Assembly (NCBI GenBank): GCA_002315855.1
Contig: DCIG01000013.1
Coordinates: 17,750-81,749 of the forward strand
Source: Lentisphaeria bacterium UBA1732
Lineage (GTDB): Bacteria > Verrucomicrobiota > Lentisphaeria > Victivallales > UBA1829
Length of the DNA stretch: 64,000 nucleotides
Direction: 5' to 3'
The number at the start of each line of letters is the position of its first letter. The first letter of the stretch is position 1. Shown piece by piece: positions 35,160 to 44,246 of this stretch. The notes under the pieces were generated by a model. The model did no database searches and was not told where the DNA came from. It worked only from the letters and a program-made list of their open reading frames with translations. The position numbers and the translations under genes are program-made.

Positions 35160-35390
35160 TATGGATTTCTTTCTGCTTGATTGCACATCCGGCGCAAACC
35201 GGATATCAGGGTTTCGCTTCCTTGTCCCGATTCTTCTTCCGCGAGGACAAGTCTGACTGGGGTATCTTTAATAGATATAACATAACACGAAGACGATTGC
35301 AATTCAACTGAAAAATAGAAGAAAATTTCTATTTTTATCGAACCGGTTTCAAAAAAGCTGTTTCACGAAACTTTTCATTCCCGCACAAAA

Positions 35391-36800
35391 TCAATTCTCC
35401 CCGGCTGACAGTCTGTGCTGGTCTTTCGCCAGCATCAGATTCCGGTTCGCAGGTGATTTCTCCGCCTCTTCGCTGAGTTTCCTCAGGATTTCCTCATCGT
35501 ATTGTGCTTCGTTCGGTGAATACGCCATAAATCCTGCATTGATAATGCGTTTCAGAATCGTCATCGGCTTCATTTCATCAAACGGCACTTCGCAGAAATA
35601 CAGATTTTCGTTCCGGTTTTCCGGCGACACCGCTTCAAAAACAAGCCCCGCCTGTGCCAGAAATGACAAGGTCCGCCGCGTGATTCGGATCGGGATTTGC
35701 AGTTCCACCGCCAGTTTGTCTGCCGCAACCGGACCTTCATGATTCTGAATGCGATGTCCCAGTGTCCGCATAATCCGGATGCAGTTGATGAAGAAATACC
35801 GCATACAAATCGGCCTGTCTGTGGGGTAAAACTCAAAACTGTTCACATTCTGTATCGAGAAAGTCAGTTGCGCGCCGAACAGAATCAGCGTCCAGCTGCT
35901 TTGGAGCCACACCAGGAAGAACGGAAGAGCCGCAAATCCTCCGTATATCGTGTTGTATGAGGTCAGAATCTTCTGCAAATACATGTACACGTATTGCAGA
36001 ATGATGTATCCTGCCCCCGTGAAAAGTCCAGACAGCAGAGCCGCCTTGATTTTCACCGTCGTATTCGGTATGAAAAGGTACAGGAAAAAGAAACTGATCC
36101 ATGCCAGCACCAGCGGCGTTACATACCTCAGCAGAGGAATCAGATAATGATGACCCGGCAGGATTTTCAGCACGATTTCCATTTGCGAAACTCCGAATGC
36201 GCAAATACTGATCAGTGCCACCGCAATCACAGGACACAGCAGAAGCAAAGTCAGGTAATCGCTGATTTTCCGCAGCAGCGTCCGCCCGCGGCGAATCCCC
36301 CACATTTCGTTGAAGCAATGTTCGATGTTGGACAGCAGTCTCAGCGCGGTCCACAGCAGCATTCCGATGCCGATGCCCGTAACAAGTCCCCCGGATGCCG
36401 ATTGCAGGGTCGCCTCGGCAAACCGGATGATGAAGTCCGCAACCTGTTCCTGTCCCACAAAATACGTCTTGAATCTCTGTTCCACGCCGGACAGATTGAA
36501 TCCCCTCAGGATTCCCAGCAGCAGCGCCACAATCGGCACAACGGAAAGCAGAGTCAGGAATGTCAGCGATGCCGCTTTTGCCTTGCAGTTGTTATGACAG
36601 AATTTACTGACCGTAAGAATGAAAATTCGTCCCATCGAAATCGGAAACACCTTCCGTTTCGGCAATTTGGAAGACCATATTTCCCAAATATCTGTCTCAA
36701 GATACCGTTTCAGTTTCATCCAGAAATTTTCCGGTCTCTCTTCCTGTGCGCCATGATTCATGGCTCCCGCATCCGCATCAGCGTTAAGCATAGTGTTCAT
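35391..36800 (-). CDS. YihY/BrkB-family inner membrane protein
   Basis: This 469-residue protein has an N-terminal cytoplasmic part of about 75 residues and six hydrophobic segments between residues 75 and 330. A winged-helix-like C-terminal extension follows (QNHEGPVAADKLAVELQIPIRITRRTLSFLAQAGLVFE). The core has family traits such as KAASLTFLTLLSVVPIVALLLGI, RTLLRKISDYLTLLLL and FFLYLFIPNTTVKIKAALLSGLF. YihY/BrkB proteins were once called ribonuclease BN, but that activity belongs to another gene; a transport role is suspected. The C-terminal domain may be regulatory. Confidence 0.85.
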   Translation of the reverse strand: MNTMLNADADAGAMNHGAQEERPENFWMKLKRYLETDIWEIWSSKLPKRKVFPISMGRIFILTVSKFCHNNCKAKAASLTFLTLLSVVPIVALLLGILRGFNLSGVEQRFKTYFVGQEQVADFIIRFAEATLQSASGGLVTGIGIGMLLWTALRLLSNIEHCFNEMWGIRRGRTLLRKISDYLTLLLLCPVIAVALISICAFGVSQMEIVLKILPGHHYLIPLLRYVTPLVLAWISFFFLYLFIPNTTVKIKAALLSGLFTGAGYIILQYVYMYLQKILTSYNTIYGGFAALPFFLVWLQSSWTLILFGAQLTFSIQNVNSFEFYPTDRPICMRYFFINCIRIMRTLGHRIQNHEGPVAADKLAVELQIPIRITRRTLSFLAQAGLVFEAVSPENRNENLYFCEVPFDEMKPMTILKRIINAGFMAYSPNEAQYDEEILRKLSEEAEKSPANRNLMLAKDQHRLSAGEN

Positions 36801-36812
36801 TCCTTGTCTGTT

Positions 36813-36839
36813 GAGCTATTTCAAAAGAGTTGATTTCAA
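36813..36839. repeat. Short GAGCTGATTTCAAAA-family repeat
   Basis: GAGCTATTTCAAAAGAGTTGATTTCAA-type sequence between the YihY gene and the TauE/SafE gene has the same double-core arrangement as 8259-8286. Confidence 0.45.
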
Positions 36840-37687
36840 TAGCCATTGGCTTTGGTTGCATTCTCAATCGTTTCATAGGTCATTCCGTCCGGAACCGTTT
36901 CCCCTCCTCCGCCGTCAGACGGCCAGAGCAAACGGATTGCGGACAGAATGGAAATCACCTGCACGATGATTTCCAGGTGCTTCATCGGAATCCGTTTCAC
37001 AAAATAGATGCCGAGAAACGCCCCCGCCAGCACCAGCGGAATCATCGGCAAATCCGCCATGATTGCCCGTTGCGTGATTCGTCCCTCCAAAATGAAAATC
37101 GGCATCTTGATCCAGTTCATCAGCATGAAATACCAGGCGCATGTGCCGACAAATTCCATTTTCTTCATCCTCATGCTCATCAGGTACAGCACCGCAACTG
37201 GTCCGCCGGCATTGGCCACTTGTGTCGTGAATCCCGAAAGAATCCCCGCCGTAATGGAAAATACGGGATGACTTGGCACCGGCGAATCCTTGAACCATGT
37301 TTCCCGGATTACGCTGATTGCCGACATCACCAGAATAATCATGCCGATCATCTGCCGCAGAAATCCCGTCCCTGCAAAACGCAGCGTCAGGAAGCCGATT
37401 CCGATTCCGGCCAGTGCACACGGCAGCAGTTTCAGAATGACTCTCCTGTTGCAGCGTCTCCGGTAATACAGCACGGCGAAAATATCCCCCGCGCACAGCA
37501 GAACAAGCGGAAGCCCCGTGGAAAATCCGGCATCCTTCTGGAATGCCATTGCCAGAAATACGATCGGCAGCATCCCAAGTCCCGGAATCCCCGACTTGTT
37601 GATGCCGATCAGGACGCTGGAAATCATCAGCACGCACACCTGTCCCCAGCTCATGTCATGGAAAAAATAACTCATCCATTCCGGCAC
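36836..37687 (-). CDS. TauE/SafE-family anion transporter
   Basis: This 283-residue membrane protein has about eight hydrophobic helices arranged as two repeats. Each repeat contains the family pattern near small residues (INKSGIPGLGMLPIVFLAMAF in the first, GFTTQVANAGGPVAVLYLM in the second). Family members export sulfite, sulfoacetate or other organosulfur anions. A GTG start at 37687 has GAGGTGAGAC upstream, better than any internal ATG. It lies 9 bp after the HD-hydrolase stop and is likely co-transcribed. Substrate unknown. Confidence 0.85.
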   Translation of the reverse strand: MPEWMSYFFHDMSWGQVCVLMISSVLIGINKSGIPGLGMLPIVFLAMAFQKDAGFSTGLPLVLLCAGDIFAVLYYRRRCNRRVILKLLPCALAGIGIGFLTLRFAGTGFLRQMIGMIILVMSAISVIRETWFKDSPVPSHPVFSITAGILSGFTTQVANAGGPVAVLYLMSMRMKKMEFVGTCAWYFMLMNWIKMPIFILEGRITQRAIMADLPMIPLVLAGAFLGIYFVKRIPMKHLEIIVQVISILSAIRLLWPSDGGGGETVPDGMTYETIENATKANGY

Positions 37688-37696
37688 AGTCTCACC

Positions 37697-38353
37697 TCAC
37701 ACAAGCCCGTCTTGTTCTGCGTTCAGACGCTCAAAAAACGCATTCATGAACTCCGCTCGCTCCGCCGCCAGTTTCCGCCCCGGTTCCGTCAGCATTTTCT
37801 CCGGCAGATAACGCAGTTTCACCAGATATTCGCGGTACGCCGAATCTTCTTTGGAATACGAAGCGGACCCCAGTGCCTGTTCTGCCGTATTGTGCAGACA
37901 CGCCCCGATTCGTCCCGCAAAATGAAACGCCCGTGCCACTCCGAATGCGCCCAGAGAATCCAGTTTGTCCGCATCGTATACGATTTTCGCCTCAAGCGTC
38001 GCCGGAACTGCACTCCCCCGGTAACGGTGTGTCCGCACAATATCCGACACATGGGCAATCAGCCCCTCATCCGTATCTTCCCCGATCTCTTCCAGAATCC
38101 GGCGCGCTTTCTCCGCCCCGATTTGTGCGTGATCCAGCTTCCCGTTGGACGCCAATTCCTCCGGCCTCGCTATATCGTGGAGCAGCGCACCCAGCACGAC
38201 CGCAAACGGGTCTCCGGGGCACTCCATCGATGAAATACGCTCCGCATTGTTCAAAACACGGAGCGTATGGGCAAAATCATGACACTGCGGCACATCGGTC
38301 AACTCTTTCCGGACGGCTTCGTAAACCTTTGCCCGCAGAATTTCCCGATTCAT
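37697..38353 (-). CDS. HD-domain phosphohydrolase (YedJ-like)
   Basis: This 218-residue HD-superfamily protein has metal-binding motifs at CHDFAHTLRVLNNAERI (H...), GALLHDIARPEE (the HD pair), and IVYDADKLDSLGAFGVAR (Asp). It lacks nucleotide-synthetase domains, so it resembles the small YedJ/YpgQ-type hydrolases. I chose ATG 38353, directly after the glgC stop; the frame extends 18 codons upstream into glgC. Substrates of this type are nucleotides or similar phosphomonoesters, but none can be assigned. Confidence 0.85.
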   Translation of the reverse strand: MNREILRAKVYEAVRKELTDVPQCHDFAHTLRVLNNAERISSMECPGDPFAVVLGALLHDIARPEELASNGKLDHAQIGAEKARRILEEIGEDTDEGLIAHVSDIVRTHRYRGSAVPATLEAKIVYDADKLDSLGAFGVARAFHFAGRIGACLHNTAEQALGSASYSKEDSAYREYLVKLRYLPEKMLTEPGRKLAAERAEFMNAFFERLNAEQDGLV

Positions 38354-38354
38354 C

Positions 38355-39707
38355 TTACTTCTTTTCTCCATGATTCTTGGCTTCAGGAGGATTCGACTGC
38401 ATCGCACTGGGACGGCGGACGCATGGTTCGCTTGTGCCGTTCAGATTGTGGCGGTGTTTCGGAATCACGGTCAGCCATTCATCTTTTTTGCCCAAATCGA
38501 CCACATAGTAGTTTTTCGCATCTTCATTGCGGTCGTAGCCGATGGCCGTCCCTGCCGGAATCATATTGTGCTTGTCGATGATGGCATTCCGGATGCGGCA
38601 ATGTTCCCCGATATCCACGTCGGACAGCAGAATCGAGTTATGCACCGACGCATAGCTGTGGACGCATACCTTGTTGAACAGTACCGAGTTCGTTACCACG
38701 CTGCCCGACACGATGCACCCGTCGCACACGATGGAGTTGATTGCCTTCCCGATTCGTGCATACCCGGTTGCATCCACATCTTCGTTGTGGATGAATTTCG
38801 CCGGCGGCAGACTGTAATGATAGTTGATGATTGGCCATTTTTCGTTGTACAGATCCAGCTGCGGCGACACGGAACGCAAGTCCATGTTTGCCTCGAAATA
38901 GGCCTTCAGAGTACCGACATCCCGCCAGTACGGCTTGACTTTCGGGTCTTGTCCGGGAATTACGTTCGTATAGAAATTGTACGCATACAGGCGGTCCGTA
39001 TGCACCAGCGACGGAATAATGTCTTTCCCGAAGTCATGACTGCTCTGTTTCGCGCTGTGGTCGTTCTTCAGCAGGCTCAGAATATCGTTCGCATCGAAGA
39101 TATAGTTGCCCATGGAGGCGAGACACATGGTCGGATCATTCGGCAGGGGCGTAGGCTCTTTCGGTTTCTCCTGGAATCCGACGATTTTCCAGTTTTCGTC
39201 CACTTGCACAATCCCGAACTGACTCGCTTCCTCTATCGGCACTGGAATACATGCCACCGTTGCGATTGCATTGTTTGCCGTATGGAAATCCACCATCTGA
39301 CTGATGTCCATGCGGTAAATATGGTCTGCTCCGAACACTGCCACAAGGTCGGGACGGAAGTCTTCAATCAGGTTCGCGTTCTGATAGATTGCATCTGCGG
39401 TCCCCTGATACCATTCCCGTTCCTGCGTCTGCATCTGAGCTGGCACAGGCACGATGAAGTGCCCTCTCTGCATCGGGTTCGCGGTATTCCACCCGTTGAT
39501 GATATGTTCAACCAGACTTTGGGATTTGAATTGTGTCAGTACGAAGATACTGTCAATCCCGCTGTTGACGAAATTGCTTAAAACAAAGTCGATGATGCGG
39601 TATTTCCCGCCGAACGGTACTGCCGGTTTCGCACGTTGGTCAGTCAACGGTGCAAGACGGGTTCCCTCACCGCCGGCCAAAATCATTCCGAGTACGGAAG
39701 CTCTCAT
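38355..39707 (-). CDS. glgC: Glucose-1-phosphate adenylyltransferase
   Basis: This 450-residue enzyme makes ADP-glucose for glycogen synthesis. It begins VLGMILAGGEGTRLAPLTDQRAKPAVPFGGKYRIIDFVLSN and shows WYQGTADAIYQN, VFGADHIYRMD, GFQEKP, YWRDVGTLKAYFEAN and a C-terminal left-handed beta helix (SIVCDGCIVSGSVVTNSVLF...). Length and order are standard, with a 40-residue C-terminal tail (RRPSAMQSNPPEAKNHGEKK). GAGGTG supports the start. No other glycogen gene lies in the window. Confidence 0.96.
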   Translation of the reverse strand: MRASVLGMILAGGEGTRLAPLTDQRAKPAVPFGGKYRIIDFVLSNFVNSGIDSIFVLTQFKSQSLVEHIINGWNTANPMQRGHFIVPVPAQMQTQEREWYQGTADAIYQNANLIEDFRPDLVAVFGADHIYRMDISQMVDFHTANNAIATVACIPVPIEEASQFGIVQVDENWKIVGFQEKPKEPTPLPNDPTMCLASMGNYIFDANDILSLLKNDHSAKQSSHDFGKDIIPSLVHTDRLYAYNFYTNVIPGQDPKVKPYWRDVGTLKAYFEANMDLRSVSPQLDLYNEKWPIINYHYSLPPAKFIHNEDVDATGYARIGKAINSIVCDGCIVSGSVVTNSVLFNKVCVHSYASVHNSILLSDVDIGEHCRIRNAIIDKHNMIPAGTAIGYDRNEDAKNYYVVDLGKKDEWLTVIPKHRHNLNGTSEPCVRRPSAMQSNPPEAKNHGEKK

Positions 39708-39771
39708 AAATACACCTCGCTGGTTAAAATGTTTTCATGATTAAATTGTTTTTAATTTTCTTCTTGCTCCT

Positions 39772-39937
39772 GAACTGATCTCGAAAGTTATTGACGGAAT
39801 TTTTTGAAAATGTTTCTTCGCGCAGTTGTCGGGAGTAGTTTGAGGTGGCGGCTGAGACAGTAACCGCCCAAAACGCTCTCATGACAGATGACAAAGAGAA
39901 TTTCAAATATCCCGGCAGAACTTTTGAAATTAGCTTC
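39772..39937. mobile_element. MITE-like dispersed repeat, copy B
   Basis: This 166-bp element is homologous to 33986-34148 over its whole length. Its ends are GAACTGATCTCGAAAG (from 39772) and CTTTTGAAATTAGCTTC (to 39937), an imperfect inverted repeat. It is more diverged at the left end than copy A. It fills half of the 335-bp gap (39708-40042) between glgC and the solute-binding protein gene, and nothing else was recognised there. Confidence 0.65.
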
Positions 39938-40042
39938 TTAAAAGAAGATCCACTAAACAATAACATCCTTGTCTCTATTTTTCAAGAGCACGATGTGGAA
40001 ATTTTTCGTTTTTGTATGCTCCGTTTTTGGGACTGCGGCACC

Positions 40043-41932
40043 TCACAGCCCAGGAACAGTCATTTGTTCGGCTTTCTTTACCCACATCGCATTTTCAAAC
40101 AGCCCTGCCGCAAAAACATTTGCGTTCTGGTAACGCGAATTAAGCACAAACAAATCATACCCGTTGAACAAAAACAGATACGGTGTTTCCTCGTGAATCA
40201 GACGGTGGAACTGATGATAAAGCTCATTCCGTTTCTTCGGGTCGAAACACTGCCGGATTTCCATGATCAGCCTGTCGGCCTCCGCATTGTTGAACGAAAT
40301 ATAGTTGCTGGATGCTTCCTGCTTCAGTCCGTCCGAATGCCACAGCTGATACGGGTCAGGGTCGGATATGCTCATCCTCCATGCCAGAATCACCGCATCA
40401 AACTGTTTTTTGTCCACGCGTTCCAGCATGACGGACCATTCCAGTGCCAGAATCTCCATTTTCACGCCCGCTTTCGCCATGTCTTCCTTGATGATGGGAA
40501 GCATTTTCGCATAACTCTCTGCGGTATTCGGATAAATCACCGTAAATTGCAGAGGCCGCCCGTCCAAATCCAGAACGCCGTCCCCGTTCGTATCCTTCCA
40601 CCCCGCCTCGCTCAACAGCTTTTTTGCAGTTTCGATACTGTACGGATAAGGCTCGATGCTCTCGTCGTATGCCGGTGAATTGATGTAGAATGGTCCTGAT
40701 ACCGGTCGCGCCAGATCATGCAGGATGTCATGGATAATCCGCTTGCGGTCCACCAGATGGCTCAGTGCCTGCCGCGTCCGCTTGTCCTGAAACACCGGAT
40801 TCGTCTGATTCAGCCCGATATGGCTGTACGAGAAACTCGGCAGTTTGAGCTTTTTCAGGAATCCCGTCTTTTCGTCGAATTCCGGCGTATCCGTGCGCGT
40901 CATCCATTGTTCCGCCGTCAGCGAATCCGCGTCTATATCCTTTGATTTCAGTGCTTGCAGCCGCGTATTCGGGTGCTGAATCAGGTCAAACACCATGTAT
41001 TTGATGGACGGCATGAATCCCTGTGTCCGCCCGTAGTATTTTTCAAATCTGCGGAAAATCACTCGTTTCCCCTTTTCCCATTTCTCGAACTGATACGGCC
41101 CGCATCCCACAATCATCCGGTTGCGCTCATTGTCGTCGTTGAATTTCGCACCGTCGAACTCGCCCTCGTAGTCGTAGTAGAAATGTTTCGGCAGCGGCTG
41201 AAGTCCCAGCGTGATTTCCCGCGAAAGCATGTACGGCTTCGTCCATATCACATCAAATTCGTAGTCGTTTTTCACCTCGATACGGTCAATGTCCGCCAGA
41301 TACGACCTCAACGGCACCGCATCCACTTTCTCATTCTTCACCACGTCCACGAAAAATTTGAAATCCGTAGCCGTTACTTCCACATTTTTCCATTCTTTTT
41401 TTGTAACCGGATCGGTGAAATCATGCCACAGTATCCCTTTCCGCAGTTTGATATGATAGACCAGCTGATCCTCCGAAACACTCCATGACTCCGCCATTTT
41501 CGGCACAAACTCGTCCAGATTCTTCAGATTCCGTTCCGCCAGCGAATCGTAGGTGATTCCCCAGAAATCCGACACTGTCGCATCGTTGTTCAGGAGCATG
41601 TTCATGTTGCCTGTATCGGACGAAATCGCCTTGATGTAGCGTCCCCCCGCGTCCGCATTCGCATCGAAAAATTCTGCATTGCCGGGCTTCACGTCCCCTG
41701 TGGATTCTGTATGCTGCGCCGCACCGCTTCCGGCGATGGATAATCCCGTCATCCCGATACCGGTGATGTTCACGCTGTCCAGTTTTTCGCTGATTTCCGC
41801 CAGTCTCTTTTCCAGATTCTCTGTGTGATAGCGCAGCTGATCGAATGCTGTTACCAGCGAATACCCGAAGAACACGATTGCCAGAAAACACAGCACCAGC
41901 AGTGTTGTGATCATTGGATTTTTATTGGACAT
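40043..41932 (-). CDS. Membrane-anchored family 5 extracellular solute-binding protein (oligopeptide/dipeptide type)
   Basis: This protein of about 629 residues has an N-terminal membrane anchor (ITTLLVLCFLAIVFFGYSLV, about residues 8-27), not a lipobox. A short coiled coil follows (LRYHTENLEKRLAEISEKLDSV) and then the SBP_bac_5 fold, with LAERNLKNLDEFVPKMAESWSVS, YHIKLRKGILWHD, VTATDFKFFVD and KKLLSEAGWKDTNGDGVLDLDG. The C-terminal lobe is complete. I chose ATG 41932, preceded by GGAAAGG, over 41947. No permease or ATPase genes follow, so it may feed a distant transporter. Confidence 0.86.
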   Translation of the reverse strand: MSNKNPMITTLLVLCFLAIVFFGYSLVTAFDQLRYHTENLEKRLAEISEKLDSVNITGIGMTGLSIAGSGAAQHTESTGDVKPGNAEFFDANADAGGRYIKAISSDTGNMNMLLNNDATVSDFWGITYDSLAERNLKNLDEFVPKMAESWSVSEDQLVYHIKLRKGILWHDFTDPVTKKEWKNVEVTATDFKFFVDVVKNEKVDAVPLRSYLADIDRIEVKNDYEFDVIWTKPYMLSREITLGLQPLPKHFYYDYEGEFDGAKFNDDNERNRMIVGCGPYQFEKWEKGKRVIFRRFEKYYGRTQGFMPSIKYMVFDLIQHPNTRLQALKSKDIDADSLTAEQWMTRTDTPEFDEKTGFLKKLKLPSFSYSHIGLNQTNPVFQDKRTRQALSHLVDRKRIIHDILHDLARPVSGPFYINSPAYDESIEPYPYSIETAKKLLSEAGWKDTNGDGVLDLDGRPLQFTVIYPNTAESYAKMLPIIKEDMAKAGVKMEILALEWSVMLERVDKKQFDAVILAWRMSISDPDPYQLWHSDGLKQEASSNYISFNNAEADRLIMEIRQCFDPKKRNELYHQFHRLIHEETPYLFLFNGYDLFVLNSRYQNANVFAAGLFENAMWVKKAEQMTVPGL

Positions 41933-41967
41933 AAAACACCTTTCCAAAATTAGGATTGCTCCTCATC

Positions 41968-42840
41968 TTATGCTTGAATAACCTCATCAAATAGTACTTT
42001 TCCCTTGTAGTCAATTACAAAAAAGAGTGAAGTATTCAGTGTTGCCACAAAACCGTTTTGAAAAATTATCTGTTCATTTCTGAATATCTCTTTTTGTTCG
42101 GAAAGCTCACGAAATGAATTATAATCAATACCTCTCCAGCAATGAGACGAGATACTGTTTAGTTTGAAAATATTCATTTTGATTAACTGCTTGAAATTCT
42201 CAGCAGTAAAATTTCTTGCATTATTGTATCGTAAACCATTTTTACGGACATAATCTTTATAGGTTGAATACTTGTCGTTTTTTTTGAAAAGAAGACCGAA
42301 ACAAACAAATCTTTTTTGATATTCCTCATCAAAAAATGACTTGCAGTCTTTATAGGACTCCAGCATCGGATAATTTAAGTATAGTTTTCCTCTTTTTAGA
42401 TTCGTTTCATCACAGAAAAAATCAAGCATTTCGTTCAATTCTGCACTGTTTCTCTTTACAATGGAAATGATATTTTGATCTGTTAATTCATTCCGTTTTT
42501 CACAGACAGTGGTATGATGAATTTCACAGTCGAAAAAAAGATAAATGGAAGAAAATTGCTTTTTCTCAAGAATATTCAAATATTCTTGGATTTTCTCAAT
42601 TTCTTTTTTTCGCGTTTTCCCCTGTCTATCAAATAAATTCAGCGTTTTTTGATAACTCTCTCTTAAAACAGATACAATGTCTAAAAAGCCATTGTCCTCT
42701 TTCAATAAAACATAAAGTTTGTGAATATTAAAGCCCACGATGGACATTTCACAGCTGATTTGAAATCGTGATGTGAGAGAACTCAAAAAAATGGAATCAG
42801 CCTCGCCTTCTACTATGAACAATATGGAATCCTTTCTCAT
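41968..42840 (-). CDS. TOPRIM-like protein, partner of the adjacent ATPase
   Basis: This 290-residue protein of AT-rich composition begins RKDSILFIVEGEADSIFL, with a glutamate on a beta-strand end as in TOPRIM nuclease/primase domains. Further on, IYLFFDCEIHH (about residues 98-108) offers the acidic metal-binding pair. The remainder is charged and not recognised. Its ATG overlaps the ATPase stop as ATGA, so the pair is translationally coupled. Such ATPase plus TOPRIM pairs occur in PARIS (AriA/AriB), AbiL and other OLD-like phage-defence systems. I cannot say which, if any, it belongs to. Base composition differs strongly from both neighbours, suggesting transfer. Confidence 0.6.
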   Translation of the reverse strand: MRKDSILFIVEGEADSIFLSSLTSRFQISCEMSIVGFNIHKLYVLLKEDNGFLDIVSVLRESYQKTLNLFDRQGKTRKKEIEKIQEYLNILEKKQFSSIYLFFDCEIHHTTVCEKRNELTDQNIISIVKRNSAELNEMLDFFCDETNLKRGKLYLNYPMLESYKDCKSFFDEEYQKRFVCFGLLFKKNDKYSTYKDYVRKNGLRYNNARNFTAENFKQLIKMNIFKLNSISSHCWRGIDYNSFRELSEQKEIFRNEQIIFQNGFVATLNTSLFFVIDYKGKVLFDEVIQA

Positions 42841-43946
42841 TCCGAAAATGCTCCATTCACATACAGAGTTTCCAGATTGTGTGCTTCTCTCAATTCCCGT
42901 TCTGTCGAGTTTTTAAGGCATTTAATTGCTTTTTTAGTTATTAGAAAGCAACAGTCCGGTCTCGTAAATTGATTTTGCATCAAATACGTGTCATGAGTCG
43001 TCAAAATTGTCTGAATCTCGCTGTTCCCGTTAAGCAGTTTTACAACTTCTTTTGCCGCTTCATAATGATAAAAAGCGTCAAATTCATCAATAAACATGAA
43101 AGACAAATTATCTTTTCCAACTACAGAATACCAATAAAACAATAACCATAATGCCCGTGTCCCCGCTGATGCAATAAAACTGAAGATTGCTTTATTTTTC
43201 CGCTTGTCAAAATACGCATACAATGTATGGCATCCGTTATTTACCTCAAAATCCAAATCGTATGGCAAATCAAATTTCTTCAAAAAGGATTGAAAATCTT
43301 TTAGCTTTTCACTTTTGAATAATGCTTCGTCTAAAATCTCTCCACCGTTTTTTAAGCCGCAATAAGTGTTTCCATCGGATGAAGAACGAAACCATAGCAT
43401 CCCATTGCAGAAATTCATCAACTCCGTCAGAATAGGCGAAGTCCCGCTTGGTGTGTTGTTATAAATATACTTGATGACAGAGAGTTTATTGTCTGGTAAA
43501 GACACATTCAAAGTCCCTTTGAGTGTGTCATCCACAAATTGTTTTTCCGAATTCCTGTAATCATAGTCAATAAGTACCTTCCTCCCGACTTTTATCTTCT
43601 CATACAGTAACTCCATACTTCTGCTTTTTCCGTATGAATAGGTTACTTCTCCGCACGAAAACGAAAAAGTATAAGTAAATGATACTTCCTCTTTTGATTC
43701 ATTTAAATTACTATAATATTCTAAAAATTTTTCAGATAATTTTTGTTTATCCGTTAAGTGTTGAACAATATCGAAGATTGCAAGACCTAATGACGTTTTT
43801 CCGCTTCCGTTTTTTCCATAAATCAAAGCCTTGTTGACAATATCGTCTTTGACCAATTCCTGATTAAAAGAATAATCAGACGCAGTTAAGTCAAACGTTA
43901 AGTCCTTAAAACATTTGAAATTTTTGACTCTGATTTTCTTCAGCAT
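42837..43946 (-). CDS. AAA/ABC-type ATPase of an AAA15/AAA_21-like family (putative defence ATPase)
   Basis: This 369-residue protein starts LKKIRVKNFKCFKDLTFDL, the usual opening of SMC/RecF-like ATPases. Walker A is YGKNGSGKTS (about residues 43-52), an ABC-signature-like SAGTRALWLLFYW follows, Walker B is FMFIDEFDAFYHYEA, and the switch histidine is in LTTHDTYLM. The tail RELREAHNLETLYVNGAF is typical of standalone ATPases in AbiL/RloA/PARIS-like loci. There is no coiled coil or long insertion. It is AT-rich and coupled to a TOPRIM-like gene. A TTGAAA-17-TATAAT promoter lies about 130 bp upstream. Confidence 0.8.
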   Translation of the reverse strand: MLKKIRVKNFKCFKDLTFDLTASDYSFNQELVKDDIVNKALIYGKNGSGKTSLGLAIFDIVQHLTDKQKLSEKFLEYYSNLNESKEEVSFTYTFSFSCGEVTYSYGKSRSMELLYEKIKVGRKVLIDYDYRNSEKQFVDDTLKGTLNVSLPDNKLSVIKYIYNNTPSGTSPILTELMNFCNGMLWFRSSSDGNTYCGLKNGGEILDEALFKSEKLKDFQSFLKKFDLPYDLDFEVNNGCHTLYAYFDKRKNKAIFSFIASAGTRALWLLFYWYSVVGKDNLSFMFIDEFDAFYHYEAAKEVVKLLNGNSEIQTILTTHDTYLMQNQFTRPDCCFLITKKAIKCLKNSTERELREAHNLETLYVNGAFSE

Positions 43947-44038
43947 GATTGTTCTCCATTGGTCCCTTTTATGGTTGTGTTGTAGTGAATAAGCATATTT
44001 TCTAAAAATAACCGAAACATAATAACTGTATGTACCAT
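43940..44038 (-). CDS. Possible 32-residue leader peptide before the defence ATPase
   Basis: This small frame starts at ATG 44038, preceded by a G-run (CGGGGGGAAC), and ends in TGA overlapping the ATPase start by 7 bp. It falls downstream of the predicted transcription start at about 44066, so it would be on the message. The product (MVHTVIMFRLFLENMLIHYN...) matches nothing I recognise. It may be a coupling leader or chance. Confidence 0.2.
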   Translation of the reverse strand: MVHTVIMFRLFLENMLIHYNTTIKGTNGEQSC

Positions 44039-44072
44039 GTTCCCCCCGTTATTGTTTCGTTTATCTCCATTA

Positions 44073-44101
44073 TTATAGCATAGTACACAGCCTTTTTCAA
44101 A
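44073..44101 (-). promoter_or_regulatory. Promoter of the ATPase/TOPRIM operon
   Basis: Minus strand TTGAAA (44101-44096), 17 bp, TATAAT (44078-44073), with a transcription start expected near 44066. The rest of the 43947-44246 gap is AT-rich, with nothing else recognised apart from the possible leader. Confidence 0.65.
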
Positions 44102-44246
44102 CTTATTCCCCAAAAAACAATAAAAATTGTCTTTCTCCTCCATTTTTTCCGTTTAATTCATCCTTTCAAGTTGATTATCACGCCGTTTATGCTATCTTAC
44201 ATTATATCCATTTTGAAATTCTTCTCCTGAAAAAACGGTATATCCC

